Below are positions 31,801 to 42,065 of a stretch of 64,000 nucleotides of DNA, in pieces (position 1 is the first letter of the stretch; each line of letters opens with the position of its first letter). The notes beneath the pieces are model-generated. The model made no database searches and was not told the DNA's origin. It was given only the letters and a program-made list of their open reading frames with translations. The stretch comes from Leguminivora glycinivorella (taxonomy: Eukaryota > Arthropoda > Insecta > Lepidoptera > Tortricidae): contig NC_062976.1 in NCBI RefSeq assembly GCF_023078275.1, forward strand, positions 2,232,001 through 2,296,000, in the 5' to 3' direction. Both the position numbers and the translations under genes were made by a program.

Positions 31801-32000
31801 TTGGAAGCGATCACCCTACTGTGCCGCCTACGATATCAAATCAGGACTCTCAGCAGCATAGTAACCTTAGACCTTCACCTCAGCAACCTGATCAGCTGGT
31901 AATGCCTCCTACACCTACAGTAACAGCAGAAAATAAGGTCACTCGTTCCGGTCGTCGGGTAAGATTCCCAGATCATTACAATGATTATTATCGCCCTTGA
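28800..32000 (+). CDS. pol: Pol polyprotein of the gypsy element
   Basis: Frame open from 28800 (after TGA 28797) to TGA 31998-32000, about 1,066 codons, with no ATG at its start, so expression by -1 frameshift from gag is expected. Domains: aspartic protease with LVDTGSDL (about 28914); RT with PYMGFGLRNA and YLDD (29814-29825); RNase H with VVTDAS and YTDHKP; integrase with HHCC zinc finger (H..H..C.QC), first D in HIDLVG, D in TDRGSQ (31212) and E in LVERFH (31320), exactly 35 residues between the last two. The C-terminus RSGRRVRFP is typical. All catalytic residues are present and there are no stops, so it appears coding-competent. Confidence 0.93.
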   Translation, partial: LRCGGKREGRSVNAADDCPPPSRGRLFVTDRSSKAQFLVDTGSDLCVYPRLALRERRSKTDYNLCAANGTNISTYGYVNLALDLNLRRVFPWRFVVADVTKPIIGIDFLNFYDLLVDCRRKRLIDNTTLLTAAAISAHGCNIASVKVVTGESQYHKILDDFPEITRPAGVHHTVPHNTVHHIRTTPGPPVSSPPRRLAPDKLKIARQEFQSMLANGTARPSESPWSSPLHLAPKKNNGWRPCGDYRKLNARTVPDRYPIKHIHDFTHSVTGCNVFSTIDLEKAYNQIPVSPEDIPKTAITTPFGLYEFPYMGFGLRNAGQTFQRFVDEVTRGLDFVYAYLDDFLIYSRSEAEHEEHLRIVFQKLKDYGLMVNAAKCVFGEKEVTFLGYRISERGCKPLDSKVQAVKDFPPPTNVRQLRGFLGMLNFYRRFLPRAAQIQAPLHALLTGSVKGSQSITLEGDTLAAFEKCKESLSNAALLAHPDCSANLAVVTDASDKAIGAVLQQLKEGIWEPLAFFSRKLTPAQVKYSPYDRELLAIYEAIKYFRHMLEARHFVVYTDHKPISFAFHERKTNCSPRQYRHLDFISQFTTDIRHISGKDNVVADTLSRIEELGAPVSLEALAEGQASDPELQKLLSEGSSLQLRKLHVPGSSVPLYCDVSTPNSRPYVSKYFRKQVFDSLHSLSHPGSNASAKLVAERFVWPGVKKNCREWTRACIQCQRAKVNRHVTAPLGTFNLPRVRFKQVHIDLVGPLPPSHGYRYCLTAVDRFTRWPEAVPIQDITAETVAKALVANWIARFGSPTDIVTDRGSQFESELFSSLSKLAGFEHKRTTAYHPACNGLVERFHRHFKSAIVCHANEKWTESLPWVLLGVRTAFKEDLQSSSAELVYGEPLRLPGEFFHSTAGTTDMSVFTARLRSFAEKLRPIPASRHIKPKVFVYKDLSTCEYVFLREHPSRGPLQAAYSGPHKVISRDDKVFKILLHNTEKTVSIDRLKPAFTLSPEVGSDHPTVPPTISNQDSQQHSNLRPSPQQPDQLVMPPTPTVTAENKVTRSGRRVRFPDHYNDYYRP
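28812..28822 (+). other. Candidate -1 frameshift site
   Basis: In gag phase 'G GAA AAC' (GCG-GAA-AAC-GGG): AAC can re-pair as AAA after a -1 slip, entering the pol frame. The first triplet does not match the canonical X-XXY rule, so efficiency is uncertain. Confidence 0.4.
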
Positions 32001-32004
32001 CGGT

Positions 32005-32020
32005 CTCTGGGGGGGAGTAG
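32005..32020 (+). other. Polypurine tract
   Basis: 'ctctgggggggagtag' directly precedes the 3' LTR, the usual primer position for plus-strand synthesis. Confidence 0.8.
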
Positions 32021-32463
32021 TGTGGCCTAACTGATACACATTTATTTAAAAATGATAATATGTAATGTAAAAATCATAATAATATATTATGTAAATTATC
32101 ATACATCACAAACTTAACATTTCCATTTTAAAGTTAAATATTATGTTTTATAAGAGCGTCAACGTTCGGCGCCGCAAACAGAGCAATGGCGGCGAGCGGC
32201 GCTCGCGCCGGGAACGCCTCTCCCGCTCTCCCGCACAACCAGTCCTGGCTTGCCCGCCATTACGATACCACGCGATCACGCAGCTCGATGCGCATGTTAA
32301 GTACCTACTTGATGTAACGACTCGGTGCCCTAAATATTATAATATATAGTGCTTAATAGTAATAAGACTTACTATACAACATTTTGTAAAGTGTTAATTA
32401 AATTGATTGACAAACTTATTCAATCGTTTATTTTATAGTGTGTGTAACCTCATAGTTACTACA
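32021..32463 (+). repeat. 3' LTR
   Basis: 443 bp; apart from the 17-for-8 bp replacement near its start it reads the same as the 5' LTR, including a CpG-rich middle. Confidence 0.95.
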
Positions 32464-32467
32464 GTAT

Positions 32468-33095
32468 TACCATTTCTTTTACTAAGAGTTCTAAGATTGT
32501 AATTTCATTACTAATTGATAATAAAATCATGGTTACTTTGTAACATCTAAACACGTTTATAAAAGCCTCATCGCTATTCAAAATATTACCTAAACCAGCC
32601 CTCAAATTCAAGTGCTCATAATTCTAAGCACCAGACATCTTTTGATGTACACAACGCAATTGTTCTCCTTACATTGCGGAGTGAGTAAGGAACGTATGCA
32701 CGCGTACAAGCTGAAGGCGGCTATATGTATGCATTGTTTACTATTGTAGCCGTTGCTTTTATACGCTCTAAGGTGTAGGTGTAAAAGGAGACTCAGGTTT
32801 ATTGTAATAAAATTCAAATTTGTGGAGTTTTTAGATGGTTATCGTAATATTCGTGATACAATGGTGTGGTATATAGAAGTTTGCATGGAACAAATTGGCC
32901 GTACTTAGACAATGAGCTTTGTTATTGAGATTTATTAATAAATTGTTAATATAAACTATGAAGATCTTATATGTTACGTTCTGTTATTGGTACATATATT
33001 ATGGGTAGCTACTTGAAAGGCTATGTTTAAAGGAACTATTGATGAGCTTGTAAAAAAATAATTTTCGTAAATGTTGCGCACATCTAATTTTTTTA
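32468..33095. other. Intronic, no feature recognised
   Basis: AT-rich intron sequence of gene 1 with no exon, SINE or MITE recognised. Confidence 0.4.
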
Positions 33096-33099
33096 AACT

Positions 33100-33370
33100 A
33101 TCAGTGGCTTACTCATGGCCACAGAGTAGCCGAGGCGTAGACGTGGCCTACAATGGAGCGAGCTCGCCAAGAAGGTGTCTGTTCACCCTTCATTTGAAGG
33201 TTGCTGGGTTATATAAGCTGGGAAATATAGACGCTGGCAAGCGAATTGCGAATTGGTTTAAAATCTACCAAGTGACGGTGGAAACCGGCCGTTGCCTTTA
33301 TCTAGAGAATTCTATGTTTACAATTTTGTCTGTATTGGATGACGATGATGATGATGATGAGTTTGTAATA
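33100..33370 (-). pseudogene. LINE 3' fragment, minus copy of the LLGELTPS family
   Basis: 'gagctcgccaagaaggtgtc' then 'tgttcaccc' is the reverse-complement equivalent of the coding end at 10380-10410. It is followed by non-homologous DNA and a (GAT)n-like run near 33340-33362. Confidence 0.6.
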
Positions 33371-33394
33371 AAAACGGTCATCGGTTCGGCGGCT

Positions 33395-33913
33395 TAAGAG
33401 GATACGGTAGCGAAAATGCTAAAATGGAAAGGAGCCCCCCTTTCAACTTGGGAATTTTAGTTAAATACACAAGTGTTATTAACTAGATTTATCGAAAAAA
33501 AATTGTCCATTAAGAACAACACAGTCAAAAGATATTTAAAAAAAATCTTTAAAATCGAGGTTCCGCTCTCGACTCTTTCCTCCTTCAAAACTTAATCAAT
33601 CGGAACGAAATTTAAGTATCTGATAACAATGAAATAATCTATGTCGGACCGTTTAGCTTTTTTGGTTAATTGTTATCAATCTTGAGTATCACACCTTCTT
33701 CTGCGCCACAATGAAAAAGGCCGTTTTTGGAAATTTTTGATTGGCTCTAGAGTCCTTAAAAAGCAGAATATCAAAAAAATCAAAACGGTCCGATACAGAT
33801 AAAAATAGTAGCAATGTGTGTTTAAAAAATCATTGCTCTATCTTCAAAAACCAGGGAGGAAATAGTCGAGAGCGTTTGTATGGAGAATTGACCCCTAATA
33901 CCGTATCGTCTTA
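33395..33913. mobile_element. TIR element TAAGAGGATACGGTA
   Basis: 'taagaggatacggta' at 33395 and its inverse ('taccgtatcgtctta') ending at 33913, about 519 bp. Contains long near-identical blocks shared with 9419-9875, which is the opposite orientation and truncated. Confidence 0.75.
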
Positions 33914-34109
33914 AGCATGAACAGATATCATATAGACAGACTGACATACAATGGGCAACTAATGGACATACAATAACAATAAAACTACAAAAAAAATACA
34001 GACGAATTGAGAACCACCTTCCTTGAGATTTGGGTGCGGCGTTTAAAAAGTACCTAATACAAAAATCCAAAAGATCATGAACCTTTATGAATTGATAATG
34101 AACCATCCT

Positions 34110-34566
34110 TATTCAAAACACAATAACCTTTTCAGAAACATCTTTTCATCAAAAAACGAAGTTTAAAAGTAACAAGTTACCCCATTAAGGTAAGCACTGA
34201 TATATACCCATAACAACCAGTTTAAGTGAGAACCCTGTTTTCATATAGTTACTACTGATACAAAGGTCATATAAAATTGGTTGTACGGAATAGCAAACTT
34301 GCGTCTTGTGCATACTGGAGTAGACTCAAAATTGTCTCCATATTATATTTTAAAAAGTCGTAAGCGCCTTAGAAATGTACTGAAAAACGTCGTTTTCTTT
34401 TTAGTAACTTTGTTCATGAGGTTGAAAGTTCATATTTAATAAGATCGGGGCGAGACAGTCTTTAGTTTTAGGTGCTTTAAAGAGTAGTGAAAGAGCCATT
34501 TTGCTTTGAGGCTACTTTTGATGGACTGTTGTAAGTGAAGTTAAATATTATTCTCGTAAAAGGGGC
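34110..34566. other. Intronic, no feature recognised
   Basis: AT-rich intron sequence without identifiable elements. Confidence 0.4.
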
Positions 34567-34568
34567 TA

Positions 34569-34893
34569 AGGTACAGCGGGGCAAATGTAACTGGTCCATT
34601 TTTTCCATGCTTTACAATGTTTGCATTATTAAATAGAGTGTCCACCGGTTATATATGGTAGGCGTGTTCAGTGGATACATGTAGAACTCAACATCATACA
34701 ATCATACATACAATCACGCCTGTATCCCTTAAAGGGGTAGGCAGAACACATGAAACTACTAAAGCTTCAGTTCAGTGCCACTCTTGGCAAATAAGGGGTT
34801 GAAAGAAAACGAAACTGTGACATCATAATGTAATAATGGAAAAAATGGATTAGTTACAATTGCCCTCCAGACAAGATTTGCCCCGCTGTACCT
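34569..34893. mobile_element. AGGTACAGCGG MITE copy with nested repeat
   Basis: Inverted ends with TA flanks (34567-34568, 34894-34895). The middle (about 34700-34826) is a fragment of the repeat at 10010-10262, so a foreign piece has been captured within the MITE. Confidence 0.8.
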
Positions 34894-34968
34894 TATTTAC
34901 TTAGACTCAAATAGGCTCATTGTAAAATAATTAATAACTTTATATTTATTTTAAGTTAAGATCGGCAC

Positions 34969-35141
34969 CAGGTCCCGTAGCCGAACGGCATTTCTGCGAT
35001 ACGAAACGCCATCAAAACGCCGCAGAAATGTAGTCTGTCTCTGTCGCGCCAATACGCAGGAGCGATAGAGACAGATAGCTACCAAAGAGATATTATCGTG
35101 AGCGTTTTGTGAGCGTTTGTGCATTCGGTTACGCATACTGG
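34969..35141 (-). mobile_element. MITE, GTAGCCGAATG family, inverted copy
   Basis: 'cccgtagccgaacggcattt' to 'gtgcattcggttacgcata', reverse complement of the copy at 11428-11608. Confidence 0.8.
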
Positions 35142-35438
35142 ATACAATACTTTGGTTCCCTTGCGTGCAAACTTTCCTAAAACCCAATAAAACCCTTTAC
35201 CAATACGTACGCAAACCCTTATTTAAATATAATTAACGCAAACAGAAAGTATTCCAATGTTTAGTCCCAAAAGTTTGGAATACACACCTAACATTCTTGG
35301 ATAAAACTTGTACCGGAGTTATGACAATACCGTAGTTAGTGGCCAATTCTGTTTCACTATTGCGAAAGGTTTTGATCTTATTTTGATGAAGGACTTATCA
35401 ATTATCGTTATTAGTTTGGCCTTAGACGTACTTAGAAG

Positions 35439-35774
35439 TGCTGGTGACCTAGCGGTGAGAGCGTGCGACTTTCGATCCGGAGGTCACGGGCACGGGTTCG
35501 AACCCCGGCTCGTACCAATGAGTTTTCGGAACTTATGTGCGAAATGTCATTTGATATTTGCCAGTCGCTTTTCGGTGAAGGAAAACATCGCGAGGAAACC
35601 GGACTAATTCCAATAAGGCCTAGTTACCCTTCGGGTTGGAAGGTCAGATGGCAGTCGCTTTCGTAAAACTAGTGCCTACGCCAAATCTTGGGATTAGTTG
35701 TCAAAGCGGACCCCAGGCTCCCATGAGCCGTGGCCGTGGCAAATGCCGGAAAACGCAAGGACGATGATGATGAG
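35439..35774 (+). mobile_element. tRNA-derived SINE, family 1
   Basis: Head 'gtgctggtgacctagcggtg' with A box and B box GGGTTCGAACCCC, a tRNA-unrelated body, and a (GATGAT)n tail. The 15-bp string 'agtttggccttagac' occurs just upstream (35412-35426) and directly after the tail (35773-35787), a target-site duplication that proves retroposition. Sister copy at 53373-53690. Confidence 0.9.
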
Positions 35775-35998
35775 TTTGGCCTTAGACATATATAACTCAC
35801 TATAGACAGAAGAAGAAATAATTCGGAACCATCAAGAAAAATCGACAAGATCGACTAGATGGCGCTGCACCTTTTATTGATTTTCGGCTAGATGCCGTTT
35901 ATATTAATAATTGACAATTTGAACACATATCAAGTAAAGAATATGAGGTGCAAATATTCTCGAGAAGAAGAATAGTCGAGAGATCAGGCAGTATTTGC

Positions 35999-36013
35999 AC
36001 TGTGAGTTTGACA

Positions 36014-36048
<35 letters not shown>

Positions 36049-36215
36049 GTGTGTGTCTGTCTGTGGCATCGTAGCTCCCGAACGGATGAACCGATTTAGA
36101 TTTAGTTTTTTTTTGTCTAAAAGCTGAGTTAGTCGAGAGTGTTCTTAGCCATGTTTCATGAAAATCGGTCTACTATGTTGCGGTCGGGGGCTTTTTCAAA
36201 ATTATAATTTTGTGT
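35999..36215 (+). repeat. Dispersed (TGTC)n repeat, second copy
   Basis: Same body as 17320-17565 ('catcgtagctcccgaacgga', 'gctgagttagtcgagagtg'), with the GC-rich first end missing. Confidence 0.7.
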
Positions 36216-36227
36216 TTAGGTTATAAA

Positions 36228-36445
36228 TGAAAATGAAAATGAAAATGAAATATTTATTTTTCAAGTAGGCATATTACAATGCGCATATGAACGTCAAATA
36301 AAGCTACGCCGGCTCTAACCCTACGCCTCAGCCTCGAGAAGATTTCAGTCCCCCCTCAGTTGGGTGGGGGGTATCCACTATGGGACCGGCAAGAAACTCG
36401 GCGGGCAACTTCTTACTACTCCCTCTCTTCTTACTTTCTTCTTAC
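36228..36445 (-). repeat. Non-LTR 3' end, minus orientation
   Basis: Begins with (AAATGA)n, the inverse of a retroposon tail, followed by a body with 'ctacgccggctctaacccta' and 'gggaccggcaagaaactcgg'. No coding frame retained. Confidence 0.55.
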
Positions 36446-36532
36446 TTCTTCTTTATACTTATAAATATCTATATAATCGATCTCTTTCATAAGATAAGAG
36501 TAACGTAAAACTCATTAAATTACATTAATTAC

Positions 36533-36815
36533 ATTTGACGACCGGTCTGGCGCCGCAGTCGGTAGTGACCCTGCCTGCTATGCTGCGGTCCCGGGTTCAA
36601 GTCCCGGTAAGGGCATTTATTTGTGTGATATTTGTTCCCGAGTCATGGATGTCTTCTATGTATTTATATAAGTATTTTTATATTCTTATATGTATGTATA
36701 TCGTTGTCTGAGTACCCACAACACAAGCCTTCTTGAGCTTACCGTGGGCCTCAGTCAATCTGTGTAAGAATGTCCTATAATATTTATTTATTTTTTATTT
36801 ATTTATTTATCAAAA
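36533..36815 (+). mobile_element. tRNA-derived SINE, family 2
   Basis: Head 'ccggtctggcgccgcagtcg' with B box GGGTTCAAGTCCC, body containing 'cttcttgagcttaccgtggg', tail (TTTA)n. Other copies: 42972-43052 (-, head only), 62650-62865 (-), 62893-63110 (+). Confidence 0.85.
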
Positions 36816-36969
36816 GCCACAGGGTACGTATCCAACAGCAAGAACGCGTAGGTACGATAACATGAAATGACACAATAACATGGGATTAGTTCATACCGAT
36901 GTCGATACCATTTCAGTCAGCATTTAATGAATGACTAGCACAACTGCATAGCAACCCCATCGAACCAGC

Positions 36970-37095
36970 CGGCCAATGACAATCGTCGACGCTAGACGCC
37001 GATCGGAACGCAGTCTGGCTTTATCTACCCATTACGGAAGAGTGATAGAGATAGCTAGCTACAATAACGATATACCGTAACCAGGATATATTTAT
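36970..37095 (-). repeat. Diverged GTAGCCGAATG-family MITE
   Basis: 'cgctagacgccgatcggaac' and 'agagtgatagagatag' align with the interior of the family in reverse orientation. Ends lost. Confidence 0.45.
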
Positions 37096-37439
37096 GACAA
37101 TCACAATGATGACAATCGGGAGATTGCATTTCGGGATCCAATCAGAATGAACGGCGCACGTCAAATTAGCTAAGGACTATCAAAATGAAATGAAAACCAT
37201 AGATTGTAGAAATCCCTAGATAATTTACGGTAGTTGACGTGTGATTGGCGCGTGATTGTCACTAGATGTCGCTATAACTATGCCTATACAAATAACTCGC
37301 ATTAACTGATGTATGGAGTTGCAACTCATCCCTTACTTATTCCTCTATGATGATAATAAACAATCTAGCTCCAATTTACTCTTTTTTGTCAAGCTGTAGT
37401 GAAAAATTAAAGTCGTTTGAAAATCCAGTCACTCGTTTT

Positions 37440-37623
37440 TAGTTTATCCATACTAATAATTATAAATGGGAAAGTGTGTGTGTCTGTTTGTTTGTCCGTC
37501 CTTCACGGCAAAACGGAGCGACGAATTGCCGTGATTTTTTAAGTAGAGATAGTTGAAGGGATGGAGAGTGACATAGGCTACTTTTTGTCTCTAACGCGAG
37601 CGAAGCCGCGGGCAAAAGCTAGT
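37440..37623 (+). repeat. Complete copy of the GCGAAGCCGCGG-tail repeat
   Basis: Runs from 'ccatactaataattataaat' through 'cacggcaaaacggagcgacg' and 'ggatggagagtgacatagg' to 'ggcaaaagctagta'. Reference copy for the truncated ones at 1-72, 22400-22480, 42476-42657, 51278-51520, 51742-51967 and the stub at 61420-61440. Confidence 0.75.
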
Positions 37624-37706
37624 ACCTACTTAATAGTTTTATAAAAAAAACTGTTTATTTCAGTCATTTTTTTATAGAATTTTACAAACAAGACTCTTAA
37701 TCTATT

Positions 37707-38006
37707 AGGCTGGTTTTAGTGTCACGCGGATCGATCGCGCTGAGCGATCTGCACAGGGTGCGTAGCCGAATGGCACAAACGCTCACGAAACGCTCACGAA
37801 ACGAAACGCTAGTAGATATCTATCCCTATCGCTCTTGCGTATTGGCTCGACAGAGCCGGACTACGTTTCGTTTTCGTTTGGCGTCGGAGAAATGCCATTC
37901 GGCTACGGGGCGACAGTGGACATATTTTAAAATGGCGTGGACGGATCCGCGCGGACGACAACATCAACTTCATACAAACTGGTCCGCGTGACACTAAAAC
38001 CAGCCT
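37707..38006. mobile_element. Outer MITE with 24-bp TIR and TATT duplication
   Basis: AGGCTGGTTTTAGTGTCACG plus CGGA at 37707-37730, inverse at 37983-38006, TATT on both sides (37703-37706, 38007-38010). A different MITE (37757-37911) is inserted inside. Confidence 0.85.
37757..37911 (+). mobile_element. Inner MITE, GTAGCCGAATG family
   Basis: Ends 'gtagccgaatggca' and inverse 'tgccattcggctac' within the outer MITE. Confidence 0.8.
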
Positions 38007-38429
38007 TATTATTTAGATTCTAATCGAGTTAGGTCTAATTGAGATCATGCATTACATGTTATGAGATGTAGTGAGTCGATGTTTTCCGCCAGAATTGCGG
38101 TCGCTAGGGCATGACAGGCGTGTCAGGCGTGCGCCTAGCGAATAATGAAAACCATATCGAGTGGCGGAAACAGAATGGGCTCATCTTTTTTCCGCACGGT
38201 CGAGCGTATAATCTAATTTTGTCTCAAAAGATGTTTTGCGCCCGGAAATCCGTCATTACCGAGCGGAATATAATACATATTGTAAAACCTCAATTTGTAA
38301 AGATTGTGAAAAGGGGTGTTATATTTTATTATTTTTATATTATCTGCGGGTTGTAGATGTATTTATGGTGCGGCCACATTTTTCAAAAGTTATTTGACTA
38401 TTTACTACATATAACCGACGGGTTACCCT

Positions 38430-38990
38430 CATCTTGCAGAAAAATTTTATTCAGAAACACACTTCGCATAACATGTTGCGCAGAAATACTTTCGGTCAAA
38501 TGGTAATTTTGCAGAAAACTTAGTTGGCATTATTACTACTACGCATACGACACATTTGGCAGAATATTTTTTTGCAGGACGTTACTTTGGTCGACTTTGA
38601 TTTAGCATAATTTTATGTACCATAATAATCGTATACCTACTACGAGTATTACAAAAGCAGATTTATGACACACTATAAAAAGGAAATACTGCCCTAGAAC
38701 CACCGTTAGGTACGACGACGAGCGAAGCGAGGAGGAGTGTTAGGTATCTTGCATCCCCAGCACATCAGTCGCTATCAAAAAGCAAATCGGGAAGAAGGAC
38801 AACTTTATGCCGCCTAAATATTATGCACAAATATTATCAGCGAAAGTATTATTCGACTAGAAGACTATTATGCTTATCAACATTATGCCAACATACGATT
38901 CGATAAAAATCTACGAAATGATTTATACCAAAACGAAAATATTCTGCGTAAGGTGTTTCTGCCAAACGTGACTCCTGCCAAGAACTATTT
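38430..38990. mobile_element. Candidate element with (GCAGAA/GCATAAT)n flanks
   Basis: Left part repeats 'ttgcagaaaa', 'ttggcagaat' and 'ttggcatta'. The right part holds their inverses ('ttctgcc', 'attatgcc'). The motif orientation flips around the GC-richer centre near 38700-38760. Same layout as 1004-2495. Exact ends and TSD were not found. Confidence 0.45.
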
Positions 38991-38999
38991 ATTATACGA

Positions 39000-41180
39000 A
39001 TCTGCAATACAATAGTGAACCCAGCCCGTCGTCACTCCATAGTATGATAATATCATCAAGCAATGATTCCCAACATTACGACACAAAAAAAATGCTATCA
39101 AATCAAAATGACATCTATTATTAATAGTACTAAAGTCCATTATACATATTTTGGTAGCAAAAATACATAGTTTCATATTTCCTTAGTCTATGCATATGGC
39201 CTGACCTACGTGTTTTTTTTTTTCAAAACGTCAAGTCGTCAACGTCAAATCTGTCGTTTTGAATTTTACAAAATTAGTAAGTAAGTAAAAGTAAGTTAAG
39301 TAAATAATAAAATAACTAAAGTTATTATTGAAATTTCGGTCAAACCAATAAGAAAGTGTGAAATTTGTGATGGTGGCTTGTTTTTGCCTAGCTTTGCACT
39401 GGATATATGCAGGTCGGTAACTAGTATTTTATTATATTTTCGTTTCGAGTTGCTAACAATTACCTACTCATTTAATCAATTTAAAGTAGTACTTATCATG
39501 TACAGTCTACGATTTAAGCGAAAACATTCTGTAAATAAGTTTTTTCGTAAACAAAGAAATAACCTAAAATATCAATAGAGTGTAGCCAACTTATCGATAA
39601 TCTCTTTATTTCAGATGACGATTAATTATGGGTAATTTTAACAGGTAACGAAGAATCGGCATATTTATCCATCTCCTGTATGAAGATAATGTTGGGCAAA
39701 GGTTTTCAAGGCTTTTTGCAGTAAATATTAACTTTCCCTGGTAAACATGCAAGAAACACGAAGATTGAAGCAACAAATACTGGCTTACTTATAACAAAAC
39801 TCTTAATTAGGGGGCAGTGCCATATGAACGTCAGGCACAGTAAATCATAGGAATTTTCTGCAAACGCCTCAAAATTAGTTCAACTGAGAAGTGCTGTAAA
39901 CTAGTTGAAAAATTACTTCATGTAAAAGAAAAGTGATAGTATATTTTGCTTTTGTTTTATTCATTTTATACAGGGGCGTATTAAAGGCGGCAGGCTCTTT
40001 TTAGAATAGCGAAGCAGCGTTTTTTCTTAAATTTCATACTTTATCGTCACTTAACGGGGTGGTAATCCTGACTGGCTCAGGATGCCAACGCCAAATCCTT
40101 GAAATACGCCTCTGACAGCCATCCTAGACATTTTTTGAAATATATGTATAAATACTATAAATTTACTGTTAAGTCGCCATAATGCAAAATATCGCAAATT
40201 TATCGATATCGATAAATATTAGGGACTGGGTTGGTCGAGCCCTAGCGATTTTTTCTTTGTGTTGGTAGCAGTGACATGACCTCACGACCGTCGAAAAAAC
40301 GCCTGCATAAATCGGTTCGAGGGTTGTTCGAGAGTGCCGACTCTTAAAACGTAGTGATTCAATGCTCTTTGAGTGAACCATAACCGACTTCTGACCGAGA
40401 GTGTCGTCTTTTGATAGTTCCGTGAAAAAAATATTTTTCAGTACACATGGTGTTTTCTCCGCACTAGTTCGAAAAGAACCGTACTGGTTCTCGTCATGTC
40501 GAAACTTCAAGGAGCCAAACACCTACTGAAAACGTCGCATGATACACGTGTGGAGAGGGGCGTAAACTCATGTCAGGTTAAAACACCACTTGTTTCGAAT
40601 TTCCTCTTTTTCGCACTTGTATCGTAACGTACTATTTTACTGTCGTAAATGCTGTTTACAAAAATATTATTCCGTACTGACTACATTGTTCTCAAACAGC
40701 CACATTCCAAAGAAAAACATTGCAATTCGCATACCGTAAAAAACAATATCAGTATAATTCGTTTGTTACAGAAAATACAGAAGGGTTGAAGAGGGTGAAA
40801 TGTAGGAAAATATATCAAGTTTTACCAAGGGCAGTAAAGGGCAACACAATAACCGTATAGCAGTACCTAGACTAGAACATCGCATTTTCTCTTTATGTGA
40901 AATATATCAGTTCAGCCGGGCTAGCCGGGCTAGCCGAAATAACAATTGTTGATGCTATACATACACCTATCGAGTCTGGTTCTATTGCGCCAATATTGAA
41001 GAACGATAGAAGAGCGATAACTACATATAAGCATATAACGCTATTAATGTTATTATCATAAGCGTTTGGGACTTAGCTACGCACCCTGGAATAAAAGTTT
41101 GAACTTGATATCAATTAAAATGTACAATTTTGGCTTTCAACATAGATACAATTGAGTTTAAAAAAAAAACATTATCTTCA
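39000..41180. other. Intronic, mostly unrecognised
   Basis: AT-rich. 40545-40640 holds a fragment of the 'cgatacaagtgcg'-type inverted-repeat family and 40930-41095 a diverged GTAGCCGAATG MITE. No exon was found. Confidence 0.4.
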
Positions 41181-41182
41181 CC

Positions 41183-42065
41183 GAAATAAAACTATGGAAA
41201 TTAAATCGCGTATAATGAATTTAAAATACATCCCGACGTTTCGAACTCTTTACAAGCAAGCAAGCCAAGCAGAAGGCCCATTTGTTGAAGATTGAGGCTT
41301 ACAGTCGAGCGCCGGCCTGCAATTCTCCCTTTTGTTAGAGGGGTCACGGGTAGGATCAGCCACATCTTAAAACGGGCTTCTATTAAAACTTATTTCAAGC
41401 CTATGAAGAAGATGTCTCAATTCCTGAGGCCTGTAAAATGTCAAACTCCTCTACAAAATGCGGGAGTGTACAGGCTAGACTGTGAGTGCGGCCTGTCATA
41501 TGTGGGACACACGAAACGAAGTATTTCCACACGGGTGAAGGAACACATAGCGGATGCTATAATGTTTGACAAGCCTCTGGTTCTTGCTAAGGAGAAGCGA
41601 TATATACCCAGAATGTTGAGATCAAAAAATATCCAAACTTTAGTAGAGAAGATGGCTTTACTTTACCACCGGCATGAGATCCAGTAGTACATCTGATAAT
41701 GGAACAAGCACGACGAAGGCTGTGAGGCATTTGTGTTGTATGGTGTTGGACATTTGCAGTTTGTTCTTTGTCAATTTTGTGTAGATTAATTGGTTAATTA
41801 TTTTTTTAACATAGTAATGGTAAATTTTTTGAATATTGTATAGCTTTATTAATAGTGTGTGAACCTGCCTTAGAAATCTATATTATTTGTGGTCATGTTT
41901 CGTTAATATTTCTTGTATGTGGGTAGCTTTTGCACATTTTAATTTTTTCTCAGTCACCCGTTGACCACGAACGCTGTAAAGAGTTCGAAACGTCAGGATG
42001 TATTTTAAATTCATTATACGCGATTTATTTTATTTCATGAGTAACTATCGCGGTAACTCAAGACA
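41183..42065 (+). mobile_element. Penelope-like element fragment with inverted flanks
   Basis: Left flank 41183-41257 ('aataaaactatgg', 'cgcgtataatgaatttaaaa', 'cgacgtttcgaactctttac') recurs inverted at about 41970-42065. Between them lies the GIY-YIG endonuclease coding fragment. The RT domain is absent, so the copy is internally truncated. Confidence 0.75.
41292..41687 (+). pseudogene. Penelope-like GIY-YIG endonuclease domain
   Basis: The frame ends at TAG 41685-41687. It reads 'ILPFVRGVTGRISHILKRAS', a junction typical of the RT-endonuclease linker of Penelope-like elements, then 'GVYRLDCECGLSYVGHTKRS' with the GIY (GVY) and YIG (YVG) motifs, the CxC pair, and 'STRVKEH'. The single-strand nicking endonuclease primes retrotransposition. 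The upstream RT half is missing and the usual start cannot be assigned, so this is a remnant even though the local frame is open. Confidence 0.85.

Larger units (their letters stand above)
27492..32463 (+). mobile_element. Intact Ty3/gypsy retrotransposon, CsRn1/Kabuki-like
   Basis: 4,972 bp with LTRs at 27492-27925 and 32021-32463, TG...CA ends, and a 4-bp duplication GTAT (27488-27491 and 32464-32467). Internal order gag, protease, RT, RNase H, integrase is the Ty3/gypsy order. Two traits point to the CsRn1 clade: a tRNA-Trp-type primer site and a CHCC (not CCHC) Cys-His box in Gag. No env. It lies antisense within the intron of gene 1, about 230 bp upstream of the LDLa acceptor. Confidence 0.95.

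Noticed and set aside
35439..35520. tRNA gene call on the SINE heads (also 36533, 53373, 62893)
   Set aside because: Continuous with SINE bodies, tails and, at 35412/35773, a target-site duplication; not free-standing tRNA genes.
37719..37994. Open frames across the nested MITEs
   Set aside because: They run through TIRs of two different elements, so they cannot be a gene.
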